This document shows, piece by piece, positions 1 to 6,138 of a stretch of 6,138 bases of DNA. The notes beneath the pieces are model-generated. The model was not told where the DNA came from. It ran no database searches and worked only from the letters and a program-made list of their open reading frames with translations. The position numbers and the translations under genes are program-made. Source of the stretch: a bacterium (GTDB lineage Bacteria > Krumholzibacteriota > Krumholzibacteriia > LZORAL124-64-63); NCBI GenBank assembly GCA_030635025.1, contig DAOVZQ010000166.1:1-6138 (forward strand), read 5' to 3'. The stretch's first letter is position 1, and each line of letters starts with the position of its first letter.

Positions 1-1
1 A

Positions 2-1075
2 CGGGTTTCGCGTCTCTTCGTCTGGAACCTCACACCCGTGGACACGCGTTTTTCGGCACGCTTCGGCTATGAGACCGGCCTGGGACTGACGATCATCGGC
101 CTACACGCCGAATCCAGCGATTGGCTGGGTACGGGCATCGACTACGGTTTGACCGCCGGCTACCTGAACCCCCGCAACAACCTGTTCTCCCTGGACCTGC
201 ACGGACGGGAGGACGACGCCTGGCTGTCGTTCCTGACCCGCTTCGAACGCAAGGACAACCGGCCTTTCTACGGTCTGGGCGCCGATAGCCCGGACGAACG
301 CACCGACGCCCACAGGCAGTTCGTGCACAACGAGATCGCCATGCATCTATGCCCCGGCGATGGCTGGGTGGTCACCACATCCCTCTATCAGCGACACACC
401 AATCTCGACGAACCCGACGACGGGCTGGAAGACATCGGCGCCGACGACAACCCGACGGTTATGGCGACCTTCCCCGATCTGTACCGCTCCGCCAAGATCA
501 ACCGTTACGAGGGCCTGGAACTGGCCATGTCCCACGACACGCGCAACGCGGGCGACTTCTCGACCGCCGGCCATTTCATCCAGCTTGTGGGCGGTGTGAA
601 TCTGGCGTCATCCGAACACGATGGGGACTACCGCCACTACAGCGCGGAAATGCAGATCTATCGCAACCTTTGGCGCGAACGCGCCCTGGCGGTCCGCCTG
701 TATGCCGAAGGATTGCATGCTTCGAGACGCGACCGGATTCCCTATACGGAGATGGCCTCTCTGGGCGGCCGCTACACACTGCGCGGATACGCCAGCGAAC
801 GGTTCCGCGACATGCACGCTTGTCTGGCCACACTCGAGTACCACTACCCGATTTCGACCTGGCTGCAGGGACGGATATTCAGCGATTGGGGCATGGTCGC
901 CCCCCACTGGCGCGACGTCGGCCTCGACCACTTCGAGGCCTCGGGTGGACTGGCTTTGGCCGTGCGCTACCGAGAAAGTGCTCTGACGATCCAGTACGCG
1001 CACAGCGAGGAGGGCGGTCACCTCTACATAGGAACGGGATCGGTCTTCGGGCAAAAGCCGAGGAGGCAGCGATGA
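2..1075 (+). CDS. Omp85/BamA-TamA family outer-membrane beta-barrel protein, 5' end outside window
   Basis: This is the C-terminal 357 residues of a transmembrane beta-barrel protein. The frame is open to the left edge. The GTG at 38 is an unlikely start: it has no Shine-Dalgarno site and no signal peptide follows, so the true N-terminus lies upstream. The family marker is LGGRYTLRGY followed by RFRD (visible residues 254-263 and 267-270, DNA from about 761). This is the (V/L)RG(F/Y) loop-6 motif that reaches into the barrel in BamA, TamA and FhaC. Other barrel signs are alternating polar/hydrophobic strands, a DTRN...F..AG.F turn (visible residues 179-190) and acidic, Asp-rich loops. The chain ends with a strand ...HLYIGTGSVF, resembling a beta-signal with terminal Phe, but a basic tail GQKPRRQR follows. 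Known members insert or secrete proteins; the substrate here is unknown. Whether POTRA domains precede the barrel cannot be seen. The stop overlaps the next gene's ATG, so the two are probably translationally coupled. Family assignment is firm; the function is inferred only at family level. Confidence 0.85.
   Translation, partial: RVSRLFVWNLTPVDTRFSARFGYETGLGLTIIGLHAESSDWLGTGIDYGLTAGYLNPRNNLFSLDLHGREDDAWLSFLTRFERKDNRPFYGLGADSPDERTDAHRQFVHNEIAMHLCPGDGWVVTTSLYQRHTNLDEPDDGLEDIGADDNPTVMATFPDLYRSAKINRYEGLELAMSHDTRNAGDFSTAGHFIQLVGGVNLASSEHDGDYRHYSAEMQIYRNLWRERALAVRLYAEGLHASRRDRIPYTEMASLGGRYTLRGYASERFRDMHACLATLEYHYPISTWLQGRIFSDWGMVAPHWRDVGLDHFEASGGLALAVRYRESALTIQYAHSEEGGHLYIGTGSVFGQKPRRQR
1061..1066 (+). 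promoter_or_regulatory. Shine-Dalgarno site fixing the lipoprotein start
   Basis: A perfect AGGAGG lies 5 nt before the ATG at 1072. It falls inside the end of the barrel gene, where it is read as two consecutive AGG arginine codons in the PRRQR tail. It selects 1072 over the much longer open frame that extends upstream to 349. With the ATGA stop/start overlap it indicates translational coupling. Confidence 0.85.
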
Positions 1076-2739
1076 ATACGATCAAACGCCTGCATCCCGG
1101 ATTCGTCGGCGCTTGTTTACTCCTGGTCGTAGGGTGCGGATCGCAAAATGTCGCGCCGCCGGTCTTTACGGACGGGCGAACCATCGTCGTGATCGAAGAC
1201 ACCGCCGGCATCCCCATGCCAGAGGAGCTGGACTTCCTGCGCTTGTCCCATCATCTGGATAATTTCTATATGCGCCAGGCCCGCCTGGGACTCGACCCCA
1301 CGCCCGCCGAGCCCGCCCTGGACGTGAACCGCTTCGGCTACGTGCCCGACTCGAGCTGGTACGCCAACCGTACATCCGATCTGACCGCGGCACAGGTCGG
1401 CCAAGGACCCGGCGGCGACGATCCGGGCCCCGAAGCCTTCCTCCCCTGGGAAGTGACGGGCATGAAGGTGGGAGGACGCAATCCGGGCTTCATCTTCCAG
1501 GACAGCCGCGGCGTCCGCTACATCTGCAAGTTCGACAAGGCCGACGCACCGATCATCGCCACCGCCGCGGGCGTGATCTCCAACCGGCTCTTGTGGGCGG
1601 CCGGCTATCTCGTACCCGACGACCGGGTCGTCTATTTCGATCCCGACGCCCTGCGCATCGCCGATGGCGCCTCGGCCAAGAACGAGTTGGGACACAAACG
1701 CGCGCTGACGAACCGGGACATCGATGAATTGCTGGCGGCCCTGCCCCAGGCCCGTCACGGCGATCGCGTCCGCGCCCTGGTGAGCCGTTTCCTGGACGGC
1801 CGCCCCATCGGCGGCTTCGCCTATACCGGCACACGTGAGGACGACATCAACGACACCATCGTTCACGAACGGCGTCGCAGCCTGCGCGGCCTGCGCGTCT
1901 TCGGCGCCTGGTTGCAGCACGTGGACCAAAAGATCGACAACACGCTGGATCTCTATGTGGGCGAACCCGGCAACGGGCACATCCTGCATTATCTGGTGGA
2001 TTTCGATGGCTGCCTGGGAGGGTACTGGGCCGCACGTCACGAAAAGCGCATCGGTTACACCTACGATGTTGATCTGGGCGAAATTGTCTCGGGGATTCCG
2101 ACCCTGGGTCTGCTGTCTCGGCCCTACGAACGCTTGGGCGAACCCGAGCACCCCCACGTGGGCCTGTTCACCGCCGACCGTTACGACCCCTCCGACTGGT
2201 CGCCCAACTACGTGAACGACTACCTGCACGCCTGCAATCCGGCCGACGCGTTCTGGGCGGGAAGGATCTTAGCCAAAATCACCGACGAGATGATCGACAA
2301 CGCCGTAGCAGCCGCGCGTTTTCCCGACACCTCGGCCGAAACGGTGATGAAGAGGGTTCTACGCGAACGGCGTGATTTGACAACGGCCTGGGGATTGAGC
2401 GCCGTGTCGCCGGCGGTGGGTCTGGCAAACGCACCTGTAGCCCGCGACGGTCTCTGGATCGAGGCCCGGGACGCTCTGGCAGAGACCGGCCTGCCGTCCG
2501 GACTGACATGGACCATCGAGGTACTGGATCGCAACGGCGAACAGGTCGCCACGCCCACAGAGAACGCGGCCTCTCCCGCCGTGTCCGTAGCCCCCGACAT
2601 GCTGTCCGATCACGCATACCTGGTGATCCGCTGGACGGCAATCGGTACCGACGGACGGGATCTCCCCCCCACCGAAGCCCACTACGCGCACCGCGACGAC
2701 CGCTGGCGCCTGATCGGTATCCTGCGCGACGGAGAATAG
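1072..2739 (+). CDS. Lipoprotein of unknown function with a kinase-like catalytic signature
   Basis: The product has 555 residues. Residues 1-21 form a type II signal peptide (basic MNTIKR, hydrophobic core, lipobox VVG-C22); Gly follows the Cys, so by the E. coli +2 rule it would go to the outer membrane. The start is fixed by AGGAGG 5 nt upstream. A central domain (about 120-320) has KVGGRNPGF (132-140), then YICKFD with Lys153, resembling a glycine loop plus beta3 lysine. H283-x-D285-x-K287-x-x-N290 has the D, D+2 Lys, D+5 Asn spacing of the protein-kinase catalytic loop, and VDFD (309-312) follows at the place of a DFG motif. A conserved-looking segment with DAFWAGRIL (392-400) and RERRD (431-435) is next, then a beta-rich C-terminal domain (about 450-555). 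I recall similar uncharacterised proteins (…NHDDSRAIN…DFG…) but know no function. Kinase activity is inference; a pseudokinase or other phosphotransferase is possible. It is probably co-expressed with the upstream barrel. A C7 run at 2664-2670 keeps the frame. Confidence 0.88.
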   Translation: MNTIKRLHPGFVGACLLLVVGCGSQNVAPPVFTDGRTIVVIEDTAGIPMPEELDFLRLSHHLDNFYMRQARLGLDPTPAEPALDVNRFGYVPDSSWYANRTSDLTAAQVGQGPGGDDPGPEAFLPWEVTGMKVGGRNPGFIFQDSRGVRYICKFDKADAPIIATAAGVISNRLLWAAGYLVPDDRVVYFDPDALRIADGASAKNELGHKRALTNRDIDELLAALPQARHGDRVRALVSRFLDGRPIGGFAYTGTREDDINDTIVHERRRSLRGLRVFGAWLQHVDQKIDNTLDLYVGEPGNGHILHYLVDFDGCLGGYWAARHEKRIGYTYDVDLGEIVSGIPTLGLLSRPYERLGEPEHPHVGLFTADRYDPSDWSPNYVNDYLHACNPADAFWAGRILAKITDEMIDNAVAAARFPDTSAETVMKRVLRERRDLTTAWGLSAVSPAVGLANAPVARDGLWIEARDALAETGLPSGLTWTIEVLDRNGEQVATPTENAASPAVSVAPDMLSDHAYLVIRWTAIGTDGRDLPPTEAHYAHRDDRWRLIGILRDGE

Positions 2740-2759
2740 CTTCACATCCGGGCATGAAA

Positions 2760-2783
2760 AGGGGCGGTCCGAAGACCGCCCCT
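2760..2783. terminator. Bidirectional intrinsic terminator between convergent genes
   Basis: There is a perfect 10-bp stem, AGGGGCGGTC (2760-2769) and GACCGCCCCT (2774-2783), around a 4-nt loop. On the - strand the loop reads TTCG closed by C-G, the extra-stable UUCG tetraloop, and a short T run follows (complement of the A's at 2757-2760), so it is best suited to end the transporter transcript. On the + strand the loop is CGAA and the downstream T tract (CTTT) is weaker, but it can also end the barrel/lipoprotein transcript. It lies 20 nt after the lipoprotein stop and 21 nt after the transporter stop. Confidence 0.88.
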
Positions 2784-2784
2784 C

Positions 2785-2798
2785 TTTACACGTGTAAA
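2785..2798. repeat. Perfect 14-bp palindrome TTTACACGTGTAAA
   Basis: The sequence equals its own reverse complement with no spacer. It sits between the terminator hairpin and the transporter stop codon at 2805-2807, so it lies in the 3' untranslated region of the transporter mRNA and just past the terminator for the + strand genes. Function is unknown. It could be a protein-binding dyad, or it could be a chance palindrome, which is not rare at this length in a 6-kb window. Confidence 0.45.
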
Positions 2799-2804
2799 AC
2801 CGGT

Positions 2805-4844
2805 CTAATCCTTCGCCGCACTCCTGGCCGCGTAGTTCATGTAGACACACAGTCCAATGAACATGACCAAGGCCAACACGGCCGATTCCGGTCTTTCCTC
2901 CACCCAGCTGTGGGTGCCAATGACGTGGATGAGCGACCAGTCGCTCGCCTCGACGAGAGTGCCGTCGTGCATTGTCGTGGTCCACTCCGCGCGACTCGCG
3001 AAGTAGCGACCGACGAACAGCACGAACGCGCTGACAACACCCATGATTGCGCCGCCGGCCACGAAGCCAGACGCGATGAGCGTACCGCGCTCCTTGCGCT
3101 TGGTGGCGACTTCCTCGGTGCGGGCGCGGGTGGAGAAGTAGGCCACCAGGCCGCCGGCGAGGATGGGAGTGTTCAGATGCAGGGGCAGGTACATACCCAA
3201 GGCGAAGGCCCGGGCGGGGACACCGACCCAGTCCAGGATCAGGGCCATGAAACAGCCGCCCATATACAGCATCCAGGGTGCGGGTTCACCGGTCATCAAG
3301 GGCTGGATCACCGCGGCCATGGCGCTGGCCTGCGGGGCCTCGAGCTGGCTGCCGGCTCCGAAGCCGTAGACGTTGTCCAACACCATGATCACTCCTGCGA
3401 CGGCCGCAGCGGAGACGATCGTGCCCAGGAACTTCCAGCGCTGCTGGACAGCCGGGGTGGTACCAAGCCAATAACCGATTTTAAGGTCGCTGATGAAGCC
3501 GCCGCTCATACTCAGGGCCGTGCAGACCACGCCACCGATGAGCAGGGCCGCCACGATGCCCTCGTCCCCTTCGAGCCCGACCGACTTGAGAATCACCGAT
3601 GCAATGATCAAGGTCATCAGCGTCATACCGGACACCGGGTTGGTACCGACGATGGCGATGGCGCGCGCGGCAACCGTTGTGAACAGGAAGGCGATGACCG
3701 TCACGATCAGCAGGCCGGCGATCGCCCAGCTCAGCTTGTGTGTGACGCCAAGCCAGAAGAAGACGAAGACCACGATGATCGTTACGACCATCATGGCCGA
3801 AACGAGCTTCATGGGCAGGTCGCGCTGGGTACGCTCCACATCGCCCTCGGCCTTGCTGCCGCCGCCCTTGATCTCGTTCAGGGCGAGCTGGAAGGCCCCC
3901 CAGATTATGGATCGGGACTTCCACACGCCCAACATGCCGGCCATGGCGATCGTGCCGATGCCGATGTGCCGCACGTAGTCGGTGAAAATGTCCCCCGGTG
4001 TCATGGCCTGCAGCTCGGCGACGCCGAACTCCTTGCCGATGTAACCGAAGGCGGGCACGATCACCCACCAGGCCATGAACGAACCCGAAGCGATGATCAG
4101 CGCGTAACGCAGGCCCACGATGTAGCCCAAACCGATGACCGCCGCATCCACGAGCATGCGGAACTCCAGTTTGATCGAACCGCCGACCTTCTGTCCCCAG
4201 TTGAAGGTCATGGTGGTGAAGTTCTCGCGCCACAGACCGAAGGTACCGTTCAGGAAGTTGTAGATACCACCGATCAGACCAGCCTGGATCAGGACCTTGG
4301 CCTGGTCACCACCCGCCTCACCGGCCATTAGCACCTCTGTGCTGGCGGTGGCTTCGGGGAACGGGAATTCGCCGTGCATGTCCTTGACGAAATAGCGGCG
4401 AAACGGAATCAGGAAGAGGATACCCAGGAAACCACCGAGCAGGGAGGCCATGAAGATGCGGAAGAAGCCCGCCTGCTCGTCAAGGCCCAGAATATAGAGC
4501 CCCGGGACCGTGAAGATGGCGCCCGCCACCACCACGCCCGACGCAGAGCCGATGGACTGGATCATCACGTTCTGTTGCAGACTGTCCTTCATGCCCCGAG
4601 CGCTGGACAGGCCGATGGCCAGAATGGTGATGGGAATGGCCGCTTCGAAAACCTGCCCGATCTTCAGACCGAGATAGGCGCAGGCCGCAGAGAAGAGCAC
4701 CGCGTAAAAAAGGCCCCACCCGAGCGAGTAGGGTGTCAGCTCCGGCACGATCTTGTTCGCCGGAATGACCGGGACGAACTCCTCGCCGGGTTTGAGCTCG
4801 CGGTACGCATTCTCCGGTAGGCTTTTCTTGCCAGTGACGTCCAT
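2805..4844 (-). CDS. OPT-family oligopeptide transporter
   Basis: This is a complete 679-residue polytopic inner-membrane protein, close to the usual bacterial OPT length (roughly 600-700). The cytoplasmic-looking N-terminus (ENAYRELKPGEEFVPVIPAN, residues 11-30) leads into about 15-16 hydrophobic segments: roughly 38-60, 64-80, 99-120, 126-147, 182-200, 231-270 (probably two), 293-310, 346-366, 370-390, 404-421, 428-446, 471-490, 521-541, 545-571, 588-611 and 653-673. Family-type signatures are FPFPEATASTEVLMAGE (160-176), TNPVSGMT (401-408), SDLKIGYWLGTTP (452-464) and LPLHLNTPILAGG (553-565). A charged loop (322-345) splits the protein. The ATG at 4844 is chosen because GGAGG lies 5 nt before it. 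The open frame continues 42 codons upstream to a TTG, but there is no ribosome site there and the extension is not OPT-like. OPT proteins couple uptake of oligopeptides or metal chelates to the proton gradient; bacterial substrates are mostly unproven. Its divergent neighbour pepT favours peptides. Confidence 0.93.
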   Translation of the reverse strand: MDVTGKKSLPENAYRELKPGEEFVPVIPANKIVPELTPYSLGWGLFYAVLFSAACAYLGLKIGQVFEAAIPITILAIGLSSARGMKDSLQQNVMIQSIGSASGVVVAGAIFTVPGLYILGLDEQAGFFRIFMASLLGGFLGILFLIPFRRYFVKDMHGEFPFPEATASTEVLMAGEAGGDQAKVLIQAGLIGGIYNFLNGTFGLWRENFTTMTFNWGQKVGGSIKLEFRMLVDAAVIGLGYIVGLRYALIIASGSFMAWWVIVPAFGYIGKEFGVAELQAMTPGDIFTDYVRHIGIGTIAMAGMLGVWKSRSIIWGAFQLALNEIKGGGSKAEGDVERTQRDLPMKLVSAMMVVTIIVVFVFFWLGVTHKLSWAIAGLLIVTVIAFLFTTVAARAIAIVGTNPVSGMTLMTLIIASVILKSVGLEGDEGIVAALLIGGVVCTALSMSGGFISDLKIGYWLGTTPAVQQRWKFLGTIVSAAAVAGVIMVLDNVYGFGAGSQLEAPQASAMAAVIQPLMTGEPAPWMLYMGGCFMALILDWVGVPARAFALGMYLPLHLNTPILAGGLVAYFSTRARTEEVATKRKERGTLIASGFVAGGAIMGVVSAFVLFVGRYFASRAEWTTTMHDGTLVEASDWSLIHVIGTHSWVEERPESAVLALVMFIGLCVYMNYAARSAAKD

Positions 4845-4849
4845 GGATA

Positions 4850-4854
4850 CCTCC
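4850..4854 (-). promoter_or_regulatory. Shine-Dalgarno site of the OPT transporter
   Basis: GGAGG on the - strand (CCTCC as written) is placed 5 nt before the ATG at 4844. It decides the start against the in-frame upstream ATG at 4961 and TTG at 4970, neither of which has such a site. Confidence 0.8.
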
Positions 4855-4941
4855 GGGGAACGTGCCAGAGTACGTAAAAAATGCGTGCCGCACGGATCGG
4901 CGGAAGCCGGAACAGCCGCGACGCGCCAAATAATCTTGGAA

Positions 4942-4970
4942 ACCCTATCACCGTAGTCCATACGGCACAA
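4942..4970 (-). promoter_or_regulatory. Weak candidate sigma-70-type promoter for the OPT transporter
   Basis: On the - strand, TTGTGC (4970-4965) and TAGGGT (4947-4942) are separated by 17 nt. Each matches only half of the E. coli consensus, so this is a guess supported mainly by spacing and position. Transcription would begin near 4935, giving a leader of about 90 nt. Confidence 0.28.
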
Positions 4971-4979
4971 GGAACATTG

Positions 4980-4995
4980 CGAACATCTATATTCG
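4980..4995. promoter_or_regulatory. Imperfect palindrome in the divergent spacer, possible operator
   Basis: CGAACATCTATATTCG pairs at 6 of 8 positions across its centre (CGAA..TTCG outside, AT..AT inside). It lies between the two candidate promoters of the divergent transporter and pepT genes, where a shared regulator would bind. No specific regulator family is recognised, and a chance match is quite possible. Confidence 0.2.
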
Positions 4996-5011
4996 TAAGG
5001 AGTGTTGATCC

Positions 5012-5040
5012 TTGCTTCGGCGTTCGGTCCACCCTACCTT
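5012..5040 (+). promoter_or_regulatory. Weak candidate sigma-70-type promoter for pepT
   Basis: TTGCTT (5012-5017) and TACCTT (5035-5040) are spaced 17 nt apart, each half-matching consensus. The predicted start near 5047 would give a leader of about 45 nt before the pepT ATG. An AT-rich TATATT at 4988-4993 is an alternative -10 but lacks a good -35 partner. Confidence 0.3.
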
Positions 5041-5080
5041 GGTCTGCACACCGTCTTACCCCGCAAAAAATGGACCCATG

Positions 5081-5085
5081 AGGAG
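5081..5085 (+). promoter_or_regulatory. Shine-Dalgarno site of pepT
   Basis: AGGAG ends 6 nt before the ATG at 5092. An in-frame TAA at 5086-5088, right after it, excludes any pepT start further upstream. Confidence 0.8.
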
Positions 5086-5091
5086 TAACGC

Positions 5092-6138
5092 ATGCTTGCA
5101 CGCTCTGCCGAATCCAAGTTCCCCACGCTCGTCGAGCGCTTCGTCAAATACGCCAAGATTAACACCCAGGCCGAAGAAGGATCCGAAACGTATCCCTCCT
5201 CCGCTTGTCAGCTGGACCTCGCGCGCATCCTGGTCCAGGAGCTCCAGGATCTGGGACTCACCAATGCCGCCATGGACAAGCACGGCTACGTGACCGCAAC
5301 GCTACCGGCCAATGACCCTGCTCTGGAGCAGGTGCCGGTTATCGCCTTCATTTCGCACATGGACACCTATCCCGAGGTTTCGGGCAAGGATGTGCAGCCG
5401 ACTTTCCACGAGAACTATCAGGGCGGCGACATTAAACTGCCCAAGAACGGTATCGTGATCCCGTCATCCGAGAACCCCTACCTGCAGCAGTGCCTGGGCG
5501 AGACCATCATCACCGCCGACGGCACGACCCTGCTGGGCGCCGATGACAAGGCCGGTATCGCCGAGATCCTCGAAGCCGTCACGCGCATCGTCGAGAACCC
5601 CGACTTCAAGCACGGCACGGTGAAGGTCGCCTTCACGCCCGACGAAGAGATCGGCAAGGGCGTCCTGCATTTCGATGTGGAGAAGTTCGGCGCCAAAGTG
5701 GCCTACACAATGGACGGCGGCCAGAGGGGCGACATCGAGAACGAGACCTACTGCGCCGACAGCGCCGTTGTGACGTTCACGGGCCGCGACATCCATCCCG
5801 GCTACGCCAAGGACAAGATGGTGCCCGCTGTCAAGGTGGCCGCCGAGTTCGTCACCCTGATGCCGCGCGACATGGCGCCCGAGACCACCGAGGGCGACCA
5901 GGGATACCTGCACCCCATCAACATCGAGGGCAACACCAGCAAGGTGACGGTGCATTGTCTGATCCGCGACTTCGACGCGAAAGAGCTCAAGCCCAAGGCC
6001 GACCTGGTGCGCAAGCTGGCCGACGAGGCCTGCGCCAAGTGGCCGGGCAGCTCGGTCGACGTGGAAATCAAGGAATACTACCGCAACATGAAGTACGACC
6101 TCGAGAAGGAGCCCCGCGCCATCGCATACGCCACCGAA
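5092..6138 (+). CDS. pepT: Tripeptide aminopeptidase PepT (peptidase T), 3' end outside window
   Basis: This gene encodes a cytoplasmic di-zinc M20B metallopeptidase that removes the N-terminal residue from tripeptides. The first 349 residues are visible of an expected ~410. The N-terminus LVERFVKYAKINTQ (13-26) is typical. Zinc and catalytic residues visible are H89 and D91 in SHMDTYPE, the bridging D151 in LLGADDKAGIAEI, E185-E186 in FTPDEEIGKG and D208 in YTMDGG. IHPGYAK (234-240) supplies the His of the dimerisation (lid) domain that contacts substrate in this family, and IRDFD (291-295) and YYRNMKYD (329-336) follow. The RGGTDG segment and the final zinc-binding His (HG.HEF) lie past the right edge, so intactness there cannot be judged. 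The start at 5092 has AGGAG 6 nt upstream and an in-frame stop just before it; the N-terminus is about 11 residues longer than E. coli PepT as I remember it. It is divergent from the OPT transporter, fitting a peptide-scavenging pair. Confidence 0.95.
   Translation, partial: MLARSAESKFPTLVERFVKYAKINTQAEEGSETYPSSACQLDLARILVQELQDLGLTNAAMDKHGYVTATLPANDPALEQVPVIAFISHMDTYPEVSGKDVQPTFHENYQGGDIKLPKNGIVIPSSENPYLQQCLGETIITADGTTLLGADDKAGIAEILEAVTRIVENPDFKHGTVKVAFTPDEEIGKGVLHFDVEKFGAKVAYTMDGGQRGDIENETYCADSAVVTFTGRDIHPGYAKDKMVPAVKVAAEFVTLMPRDMAPETTEGDQGYLHPINIEGNTSKVTVHCLIRDFDAKELKPKADLVRKLADEACAKWPGSSVDVEIKEYYRNMKYDLEKEPRAIAYATE

Noticed and set aside
349..1071. Upstream extension of the lipoprotein reading frame
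   Set aside because: The frame is open but its translation is Arg/Pro-rich and overlaps the clear barrel gene. The AGGAGG site and signal peptide place the start at 1072.
1117..2229. A 370-codon open frame on the - strand opposite the lipoprotein gene
   Set aside because: The real gene on the + strand has a ribosome site, lipobox and conserved-looking motifs. The antisense product is Val/Gly/Ala-rich with no recognisable domain.
2664..2670. Run of seven C's in the lipoprotein gene as a phase-variation or frameshift site
   Set aside because: The frame stays intact through it and the C-terminal domain continues sensibly for 24 residues. One short tract in GC-rich DNA is not evidence of phase variation.
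2508..4331. A 607-codon open frame on the + strand opposite the OPT gene
   Set aside because: Its product is a His/Asp/Gly/Arg-rich low-complexity string with no family resemblance. It is a shadow of GC-rich coding on the other strand, runs through the terminator, and overlaps the lipoprotein gene.
4845..4970. N-terminal 42-residue extension of the OPT protein
   Set aside because: It begins at a TTG without a ribosome site, whereas GGAGG sits 5 nt before the ATG at 4844, where OPT-like sequence begins.
5005..5088. Possible 27-codon leader peptide (TTG start, TAA at 5086) ahead of pepT
   Set aside because: The AAGGAG at 4997-5002 is only 2 nt from the TTG, the candidate promoter overlaps it, and the peptide has no run of a regulatory amino acid. 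There is not enough to support a leader.
5012..5293. A 93-codon + strand open frame overlapping the start of pepT
   Set aside because: Its Ser/Pro/Arg-rich product in a different frame from a well-conserved pepT is typical of a shadow frame. The ATG at 5078 in this frame overlaps the pepT ribosome site.
1..6138. CRISPR arrays, insertion sequences, tRNA or rRNA genes
   Set aside because: No regularly spaced direct repeats, transposase-like frames, terminal inverted repeats or recognisable structural RNA sequences were seen. Nearly all bases belong to the four genes.

Overview
The window is GC-rich DNA from a Gram-negative (diderm) bacterium. The evidence for this is an Omp85/BamA-type outer-membrane beta-barrel and a type II signal-peptide lipoprotein. 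Coding is dense, codons end mostly in G or C, and each complete gene has a strong Shine-Dalgarno site. The phylum cannot be fixed from four genes. The gene pair at the left resembles pairs I recall from Acidobacteria, Gemmatimonadota and other FCB-type or environmental lineages, but that is memory and not a search result.

Left half, + strand (2-2739): a two-gene unit. The first gene, cut by the left edge, is the C-terminal part of an Omp85-family barrel with the diagnostic LRGY...RF loop motif. Its stop codon overlaps the start of the second gene (ATGA). The second gene encodes a 555-residue lipoprotein with no assigned function. That lipoprotein carries a protein-kinase-like signature: a glycine-containing hairpin with a following lysine, then H-x-D-x-K-x-x-N, then VDFD. 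A secreted, lipid-anchored kinase-like protein co-translated with an outer-membrane barrel is the least explained and most interesting part of the window.

Middle (2740-2804): a short convergent junction with a near-ideal hairpin terminator usable on both strands, plus a perfect 14-bp palindrome.

Right half: two divergent genes for peptide use. On the - strand (2805-4844) is a complete 679-residue OPT-family transporter. On the + strand, from 5092 to the right edge, is pepT, a tripeptide aminopeptidase that lacks its last ~60-70 residues because the window ends. Their shared 247-bp spacer holds weak candidate promoters and an imperfect palindrome. The likely joint role is import of small peptides or related chelates by the OPT protein and cytoplasmic hydrolysis of tripeptides by PepT. 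No tRNA, rRNA, CRISPR array or mobile element was seen.
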